Assembly: GCA_964440345.1 (NCBI GenBank)
Contig: CAYTSA010000073.1
Span: 1-19,764, forward strand
Direction of reading: 5' to 3'
From: CAYTSA01 sp964440345
GTDB taxonomy: Bacteria; Desulfobacterota; Desulfovibrionia; Desulfovibrionales; Desulfovibrionaceae
DNA: 19,764 nucleotides
The notes beneath the pieces were generated by a model. It worked only from the letters and a program-made list of their open reading frames with translations, was not told the DNA's origin and made no database searches. Positions within the stretch are counted from its first letter, which is position 1. The number at the start of each line of letters is the position of its first letter. Below, one piece after another: positions 15,007-19,764 of this stretch. Both the position numbers and the translations under genes were made by a program.

Positions 15007-15624
15007 ATGCGAAACCGGACTTTTTCAACTGACCCCTACGCCCGGGCGGCAACGCTGTACGAACCGCTTATTGAGCCGGTGGCCGGCCGTGTGCGCAAAC
15101 GCCTGGCGGCCATGCGGGGCTGGAGCACGGCCCTGGACGTTTGCTGCGGAACCGGAGCCCAGGCGCGGGATTTTACGGCGGCCGGGGTGTTCGCTGTTGG
15201 CGCGGACCTGTCGCCAGCCATGCTGGCCGAGGCCCGCAGGCGAGCGCCGGACCTGAGCTTTGTGCGATGCGACGCGGCCCGGCTGCCCTTTGAGGACGCT
15301 TGTTTTGACGGCGCCGTGGCCTGTCTGGGCCTACATGAGATGGACGAAGAAACCCGGCTGGACGCCTGCCGGGAGATGGCCCGCGTAGCCCAGGAGTGCA
15401 TACTGGTGGACTACGCCCTGCCGCAAAGCTGGTCTGGGCGATTGCTGCGGCTGCTGGCCCACGTCCCGGAGCGGCTGGCGGGCAAAGACCACTACAGGGG
15501 CTATAAGGATTTCATGCGTCGGGGCGGGGTGGAAGGGCTGGCCGGCCGGGCCGGCCTGCGGGTGCTGGAGCGTCTGGATATTTTTTACGGCGCGGCCGCT
15601 GTGCTTGTCTGTGTGAAGCCCTAA
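15007..15624 (+). CDS. Class I SAM-dependent methyltransferase
   Basis: The product is 205 aa from ATG 15007. The upstream in-frame extension to 14845 runs through repeat DNA and is rejected. SAM-binding motif I is ALDVCCGTGAQ (42-52), followed by the acidic motif II ADLS (66-69) and a D-rich LPFEDACFDG stretch (93-102). This is the Methyltransf_11/UbiE-like fold; the substrate is unknown. It is cytoplasmic. The start has no recognisable ribosome-binding site and the first codons lie at the edge of a repeat block. The probable ancestral start is ATG 14674 inside the aminotransferase 3' end (MSPQNTDPY joining to ARAATLYEP), which would have overlapped the aminotransferase and been translationally coupled to it. 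The gene converges on the HAD phosphatase across 4 nt. Confidence 0.88.
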   Translation: MRNRTFSTDPYARAATLYEPLIEPVAGRVRKRLAAMRGWSTALDVCCGTGAQARDFTAAGVFAVGADLSPAMLAEARRRAPDLSFVRCDAARLPFEDACFDGAVACLGLHEMDEETRLDACREMARVAQECILVDYALPQSWSGRLLRLLAHVPERLAGKDHYRGYKDFMRRGGVEGLAGRAGLRVLERLDIFYGAAAVLVCVKP

Positions 15625-15628
15625 AGGG

Positions 15629-16306
15629 CTACAGCAAGCCCTCTTGCCGCAGCAGGACGAGCAGCTCCCCGCAGTGTGCAGCGGTCATGTCCGCCCCGGC
15701 CGCCTTAAGGTCAATCTGGGACATGCGGCCGCTGGCCACGCCGGCAGTCAGGGCCCCGGCCGCCTTGCCCACCTGGATGTCTATGGGGTGGTCGCCCACC
15801 ATAAGCGAGCGTTTTGGGGGTGCGCCAATCATTTCCAGAGCGCGGATCAGGTGCGCCGGGTCCGGCTTAACCGGTCCGCCATAGTCCCGGGCTAGCAGAC
15901 AGAGCGCGGACCGCTCCCAGTCCGGAAAGGCCAGCTCCACAGCCGCAGTGCAGTTGCGGGTTATGAGGCCTACGGCGGTGTTGTTGGCGCGCAGTTCCTG
16001 CAACACGTCCAGAGTGTGGTCAAATAGCTTTCCCTCAGCCGCCGCCTGCATCTCCACGGCCTGGACGGCCTGTTCGACGGCGTGCAAAAAGCGCTCTGCG
16101 TCCGTCGAGGGCAAGCTTTTCGAGGTCTTGGCCGCCCATTCCAGCACGGGCTGGCCGTCCGGCCCGGGAAGATGCGGAAACAACCTCCGCCCTGCCTCCT
16201 GGGCCATATTGCGCATGCGGTCAAAGTCCAGGGTCAGCTCGGCCAGGGTGCCGTCAAAGTCGAACACCACTCCCTGTAGCGTGTCGTTTTTGCCGGCTGT
16301 GTTCAT
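15629..16306 (-). CDS. HAD-family phosphatase (Gph-like)
   Basis: The product is 225 aa from ATG 16306. This start overlaps the upstream gene's TGA (ATGA at 16303-16306); a longer reading to 16429 is rejected. HAD motifs: FDFDGTLA with D16 and D18, T116 in LITRN, K147 in VKPDP, and D172/D176 in GDHPID. A helical cap between motifs I and II fits the Gph/phosphoglycolate phosphatase-like subclass. The substrate is likely a small phosphate ester but is not resolved. It is cytoplasmic. Translation is probably coupled to the DUF3179 gene. Confidence 0.9.
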   Translation of the reverse strand: MNTAGKNDTLQGVVFDFDGTLAELTLDFDRMRNMAQEAGRRLFPHLPGPDGQPVLEWAAKTSKSLPSTDAERFLHAVEQAVQAVEMQAAAEGKLFDHTLDVLQELRANNTAVGLITRNCTAAVELAFPDWERSALCLLARDYGGPVKPDPAHLIRALEMIGAPPKRSLMVGDHPIDIQVGKAAGALTAGVASGRMSQIDLKAAGADMTAAHCGELLVLLRQEGLL

Positions 16307-17367
16307 TGCACCAGTTCCGTGCGGGGGTGAAAGGCCGCCCAGGCGAACCACATGCATTCCATGAAGTGGTAAGGCTCCAGCTGTTTTTCGGTCAATGCGC
16401 CGCTCTTGCCCCGGCCGGCCCAGGACCACACAGAGCCTGTTTGGTCGTCTGTCAGTTCACCTGCGCGCATCGCCAGGTCCAGGGTTTTGCCGTCCATGGT
16501 GCGATTAAAGATACGCACTGCGTCCAGCCGGGGGTCGTACACAGCGACCAGGGGCGTTACCCCTAAAGTGAAGGACATGGCGCCTGCCTCTTTCACGCTT
16601 TCGCGCGCCACGGCCATGCGGGCGGCCCCCTGTTTCAGGCCCAGGATGCGCTCTTTGGGGGGCAGACGCGCATCCTTGTGAGTAAGCGGGTGATGCACGT
16701 TCTGGTTGGTATAGTACGAACCTTCCCGAATATACGAGCCGTAAGGGTCCCGGTTGTAAGCGCGTCGAAATCCCGTATCCCGGGAGAGCACCTGGGCGTC
16801 TGGATACACATTGATGGCTTTTTCCCACACCGACCAGAGCAGGGTGAAGCTGTCCAACTGCTGATTCACCAGCAGGCCCTCAATGCTTGAGCCAAGAATC
16901 TGGGGCCACAGGCTGTTGGTGGAGCGGTCGTACATAACCATGTTGGCGTTCAGCAGCATGCCGGTGTCGCCAAAAGTGGTTTTGAACCGGTCCACCTGGC
17001 CGGAATAGCCCACAACGCTGCCGGTGAGCGGGCTGTAAGTGATGGCGTAAGGCAGCATGTTGCCGCCTTCCCCTACGTAATCGTTGACAATTTGGTGCCA
17101 GAGCATGATGGACCTGGGGTAGAAGCGCACCCCCTCCGGCGATTCCCATATGAAGACGATATCCTCCCTGTCGATGGCCAGGGAGGCGTTTTCAATGGAA
17201 ATAAAGTGGGGCCTGTCGATGGATATGATGGCGTCGCGGTCCAGTCCGGTTTCCAGCAGAGCGTCGTTCAACTCTTCGAGCTGTTGATCGGTAAACTGCT
17301 GCGCCAAGGACGCAGCCGCCAGCGCCAGCAGGACTGTAGTCATGATGAGTGTGTGCAAGAATCGCAT
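16303..17367 (-). CDS. DUF3179-family exported protein
   Basis: The product is 354 aa from ATG 17367; a TTG at 17388 would extend it by seven residues. The N-terminus MRFLHTLIMTTVLLALAAAS followed by LAQQ is a clear Sec signal peptide, so the mature protein is periplasmic or envelope-located. The body matches DUF3179 in style: DRPHFISIENA near the start, PYAITYSPLTGSVVGYS, FGDTGMLLNANMVMYDR, RDTGF and YGSY. The function of DUF3179 is unknown. The stop overlaps the HAD gene start by 4 nt, forming a two-gene operon. It diverges from galE across about 68 bp. Confidence 0.85.
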   Translation of the reverse strand: MRFLHTLIMTTVLLALAAASLAQQFTDQQLEELNDALLETGLDRDAIISIDRPHFISIENASLAIDREDIVFIWESPEGVRFYPRSIMLWHQIVNDYVGEGGNMLPYAITYSPLTGSVVGYSGQVDRFKTTFGDTGMLLNANMVMYDRSTNSLWPQILGSSIEGLLVNQQLDSFTLLWSVWEKAINVYPDAQVLSRDTGFRRAYNRDPYGSYIREGSYYTNQNVHHPLTHKDARLPPKERILGLKQGAARMAVARESVKEAGAMSFTLGVTPLVAVYDPRLDAVRIFNRTMDGKTLDLAMRAGELTDDQTGSVWSWAGRGKSGALTEKQLEPYHFMECMWFAWAAFHPRTELVQ

Positions 17368-17435
17368 AACACGAAAGAAAATACACAAAAATTTGCGCTT
17401 GCAAAAGCCCCCAGGGGCAGGGTAATGGGGGGCGC

Positions 17436-18422
17436 ATGAATAAATCCATGAAAGTACTCGTGTGCGGCGGCGCTGGATACATTGGTTCGCACATGGTAAA
17501 AATGCTGGTGGAGCACGGGCACAAGCCCGTGACCCTGGACAACCTCTCCACAGGACACCGCAAGGCGGTGAAGGCTGGAGAGTTCATCCAAACAGACCTG
17601 CTGGACGCCGTTGCGCTGGAAGTTGCCTTTGGCCGCATCGGTTTCGACGCCGTCATCCATTTTGCCGCCCGTAGCTTGGTCGGCGAATCCGTTGTTTCTC
17701 CGCATCTGTATTATCAAAATAATGTGGTAGGCACGCTTAATCTGCTGGAGGTGCTGCGCAAGCACGGTCCCGACCGCATCGTGTTTTCTTCCTCGTGCTC
17801 CGTGTATGGGTTGCATGGCAAGGACGGGCTCACCGAAGCCGCGCCCCTGGCGCCGGCCAACCCGTACGCCCGCAGCAAGCTCATTGTGGAGCAGGCCCTG
17901 GCGGACTACGCCTCTGCTTACGGCGTCAACTCTGTGGCGTTGCGGTATTTCAACGCCGCTGGATGCGACCCTTCCGGCAGCATCGGCGAATCCCACAACC
18001 CGGAGACCCACCTCATTCCCAACGTGCTGGAGTCAGCCAAGGACGCCTCCAAAAAACTCCGTGTCTTTGGTTTGGATTATCCCACCCGTGACGGTTCCTG
18101 CATCCGGGACTACGTGCACGTAAACGACCTGTGCCGGGCGCATCTGTCTGCCCTGGAATATCTGGATCACAACCATGGCGCCCACGTCTTCAACCTGGGT
18201 ATAGACAAGGGATTCAGCGTCTTGGAAGTCATAGAGGCGGTTAAGGAAGTAACCGGCGCCAAGATTTCTTACAAGGTGGCGGAACCCCGGCCCGGCGACG
18301 TGGCCACCTTGGTTGCAGACAGCTCCAAAGCCCGCCAAGAACTGGACTGGAACCCTCGCTATACCGAACTGCCCAAAATCATTGAAACAGCTTGGCGCTG
18401 GAAACGCGATCCCCAGTACTGA
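17436..18422 (+). CDS. galE: UDP-glucose 4-epimerase
   Basis: The product is a 328-aa short-chain dehydrogenase/reductase. It interconverts UDP-glucose and UDP-galactose, the supply step for galactose in polysaccharide and LPS. NAD-binding GGAGYIGSH (11-19) and the catalytic trio S120 (in SSSCSVYG), Y144 and K148 (NPYARSK) are present. RYFNAAGCDPSG and DGSCIRDYVHV, both GalE hallmarks, support epimerase over dehydratase or other NDP-sugar enzymes. The start has ggggg just upstream; an internal Met at codon 5 is an alternative. It is cytoplasmic. It lies 63 nt upstream of a tRNA-Val gene on the same strand. Confidence 0.95.
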   Translation: MNKSMKVLVCGGAGYIGSHMVKMLVEHGHKPVTLDNLSTGHRKAVKAGEFIQTDLLDAVALEVAFGRIGFDAVIHFAARSLVGESVVSPHLYYQNNVVGTLNLLEVLRKHGPDRIVFSSSCSVYGLHGKDGLTEAAPLAPANPYARSKLIVEQALADYASAYGVNSVALRYFNAAGCDPSGSIGESHNPETHLIPNVLESAKDASKKLRVFGLDYPTRDGSCIRDYVHVNDLCRAHLSALEYLDHNHGAHVFNLGIDKGFSVLEVIEAVKEVTGAKISYKVAEPRPGDVATLVADSSKARQELDWNPRYTELPKIIETAWRWKRDPQY

Positions 18423-18441
18423 TAAAACGGACAAAAAATGC

Positions 18442-18470
18442 TTGCAAACGATGGTGAGTAAGCGTAAAAA
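18442..18470 (+). promoter_or_regulatory. Possible tRNA-Val promoter
   Basis: TTGCAA (18442-18447), a 17-bp spacer and TAAAAA (18465-18470) match the sigma-70 pattern at 4/6 in each box. The predicted start is about 9 bp before the tRNA. The alternative is read-through from galE. Confidence 0.35.
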
Positions 18471-18485
18471 AATTTTTTCTTACGT

Positions 18486-18561
<76 letters not shown>

Positions 18562-18575
18562 CTAGAAAATGTTGA

Positions 18576-18607
18576 AAGGCCGGGGAACGCCAACCCTGGC
18601 CTTTTTT
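18576..18607 (+). terminator. Rho-independent terminator after tRNA-Val
   Basis: 10-bp stem aaggccgggg / ccctggcctt (18576-18585 with 18594-18603, one G-U pair), 8-nt loop, then a run of T through 18607. It terminates the tRNA (and galE, if co-transcribed). Confidence 0.9.
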
Positions 18608-18624
18608 CTGCCTGAAACTGCGGC

Positions 18625-19383
18625 TTACTCTGCAGGGTACGGAACCTCCTCCCCGGGCAGCCATTTGGTGTAAATGGCCGCAAAGGTCCCGTCGGCCCGC
18701 ATGTCGTCAAAGGCTTGTTGCCATTGTTGGACCACCGCCGAGTCCGTTTTTTGGGAAAAGGCAACGTACAAGTCTGCTTTCTTCAAGACGAGCAACTCTC
18801 TCAGCTCGCTGGGGTCCACGCCGGCCTTTTGGGCAATCGCACGAATGCCAATGTTGGAGCTGGCCACAGCCTGAATGCGGTCCCGCATCAGCTTGCGGAC
18901 GTTCTGAACATTGTCGTTCACAGACTCCAGATTGGTGAATCCTTCCTTGATGAGGAATTGTTCCCGGGCGTCATTATGGTAGGTCCCTATGCGGTCAAGT
19001 TGTTTGGCTGTTTCAATGTTGTCAATGCTGACCAGAGAACCCTTGCGGCCATACAGCGCCCATTTGAGGCGGCTTATGGGTCCGGCCCAGTGAAACATGT
19101 CCTCCCGTTCAGCAGTCCTGGTGGTGGCGAAAAGAGCGATATCCGGGTCAGACTCCAGCATCATATACGCCCGCGCCCAGGGAAAGACTTCGATCTCCTG
19201 GTCCAGGCCTAGTCGGCGCATGGCTTCTCGAACTAACTCAACAGTATAGCCGGTAAGTTCGCCGTCTTTTTCAAACTGGGCGGGTGGGGAAATTTCAGTG
19301 AGTATACGCAGGGCTCTGGCTTGAGGAACGCAGAACGCTACAATGGTAAAACATAACACTGCGCAGCTGAGTAATTTTTGCAT
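18625..19383 (-). CDS. Periplasmic solute-binding protein (SBP_bac_3 / amino-acid type)
   Basis: The product is 252 aa from ATG 19383, with gggagga 7 nt upstream; the longer reading to 19581 is rejected. The signal peptide MQKLLSCAVLCFTIVAFC is followed by VPQARA, a likely cleavage site before LRILTEISPP. The mature part shows the type-2 periplasmic binding fold: FEKDGELTGYTVELVREAM (ligand-domain entry), DIALFATTRTAERE and FHWAGPI, then a second lobe ending in WLPGEE. This family binds polar amino acids or similar small solutes for ABC importers or for sensors. No permease or ATPase is next to it, so it is an orphan and may feed a distant transporter or signalling system. An 8-bp inverted repeat atgcatac/gtatgcat (19404-19411 and 19440-19447) lies in the leader. 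Confidence 0.9.
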   Translation of the reverse strand: MQKLLSCAVLCFTIVAFCVPQARALRILTEISPPAQFEKDGELTGYTVELVREAMRRLGLDQEIEVFPWARAYMMLESDPDIALFATTRTAEREDMFHWAGPISRLKWALYGRKGSLVSIDNIETAKQLDRIGTYHNDAREQFLIKEGFTNLESVNDNVQNVRKLMRDRIQAVASSNIGIRAIAQKAGVDPSELRELLVLKKADLYVAFSQKTDSAVVQQWQQAFDDMRADGTFAAIYTKWLPGEEVPYPAE

Positions 19384-19711
19384 CGCTTCATCCTCCCAAA
19401 AACATGCATACGAAGAGTGTGTTACAAGAGTATGGCAGGGTATGCATTCTGGTCGGAAAGATTGTAGAATGTGCGGCAGAGACTTTCTAAAACGTACTCG
19501 AAAACGAAGCTTGCTATATTCCGTTTGAAGGGTATGATTTCTGGATGCAAAAAGGAAAAACGAGGCTGAGCAGTGTTTCATTGTGGCGGGAAAACGGCTT
19601 TTTCATACTCCGGTAACATAAGAGTCGCACAAGCGCTGGGTCCTGTTGGTATAGACTAAAAATACTATAGGTTCATAACGCTTGAAGAAACAGCAAAATC
19701 AGGAAGCATGC
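19384..19711. other. Divergent intergenic region
   Basis: No gene is recognised in this 328-bp region. It must contain the promoters for the solute-binding gene (-) and the rightward gene that begins at 19712. The clearest structure is the inverted repeat at 19404-19411 / 19440-19447. No convincing -35/-10 pair was found. Confidence 0.5.
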
Positions 19712-19764
19712 ATGCACATACTAAATATTACAGATTCTTATGACGGCGAATTCGTGGCCCGCGT
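19712..19764 (+). CDS. 5' end of an unidentified gene, truncated by the window edge
   Basis: An ATG at 19712 has agga at 19701-19704, 7 nt upstream. The frame stays open to the window edge, giving MHILNITDSYDGEFVAR. The product is not recognised from 17 residues. An overlapping ATG at 19708 stops after 11 codons and is rejected. Confidence 0.5.
   Translation, partial: MHILNITDSYDGEFVAR

Larger units (their letters stand above)
14689..15038. mobile_element. Candidate non-autonomous repeat element with 11-bp flanking direct repeats
   Basis: actgaccccta occurs at 14689-14699 and again at 15028-15038, with different sequence on the outer sides. The DNA between carries the paired 41-bp repeats and an internal inverted repeat, and no transposase. 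The repeat unit (339 bp from one copy to the next) is a multiple of three. The layout resembles a MITE-like or REP-like insertion with duplicated target. The inverted repeat is offset from the right end by about 21 bp, so the borders are not those of a typical MITE. Confidence 0.45.

Overview
The window looks like chromosomal DNA from a GC-leaning Gram-negative bacterium with heavy signal transduction. A Desulfovibrio-like member of the Desulfobacterota is the best guess. This is an inference from gene style: a CheB-CheR-PAS fusion, an orphan periplasmic solute-binding protein, a GlcD/Dld-type oxidase, DUF3179, and intergenic hairpin repeats. No rRNA or other taxonomic marker is present. There is no phage, CRISPR array or intact insertion sequence.

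Layout. Positions 166-9038 are mostly signalling. On the minus strand, a very large CheB-CheR-multi-PAS protein is followed 29 nt later by a PAS-histidine kinase-receiver protein, and then by a separate small TPR protein. Divergent from the CheB-CheR gene is a metallo-beta-lactamase-fold hydrolase (+). It converges on a GGDEF diguanylate cyclase (-). A structured intergenic stretch (9039-9487) leads to a PAS histidine kinase without a receiver (-). Divergent from that kinase is a PilZ-domain protein (+) preceded by a 16-codon leader ORF. One synthase-type protein (GGDEF) and one receptor-type protein (PilZ) for cyclic di-GMP therefore lie within 3 kb of each other.

Positions 11431-11966 hold a ribbon-helix-helix antitoxin/ParE-type toxin pair with a 4-nt overlap. 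Positions 12037-17388 are metabolic: an FAD-linked oxidase (-), a divergent class I aminotransferase (+), a SAM-dependent methyltransferase (+), and an overlapping DUF3179-HAD phosphatase pair (-). Positions 17436-18607 hold galE, a tRNA-Val(CAC) and its terminator. The window ends with a periplasmic solute-binding protein (-) and the first codons of a rightward gene that leaves the window.

The most interesting non-coding structure lies between the aminotransferase and the methyltransferase. An 11-bp direct repeat brackets about 330 bp of hairpin-rich repeat DNA. Removing that DNA in silico joins an ATG inside the aminotransferase 3' end in frame to the methyltransferase. I read this as a repeat element that split a formerly overlapping gene pair and forced a new start codon. 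Related AGCATTT/AAATGCT hairpins recur at 9235-9348.
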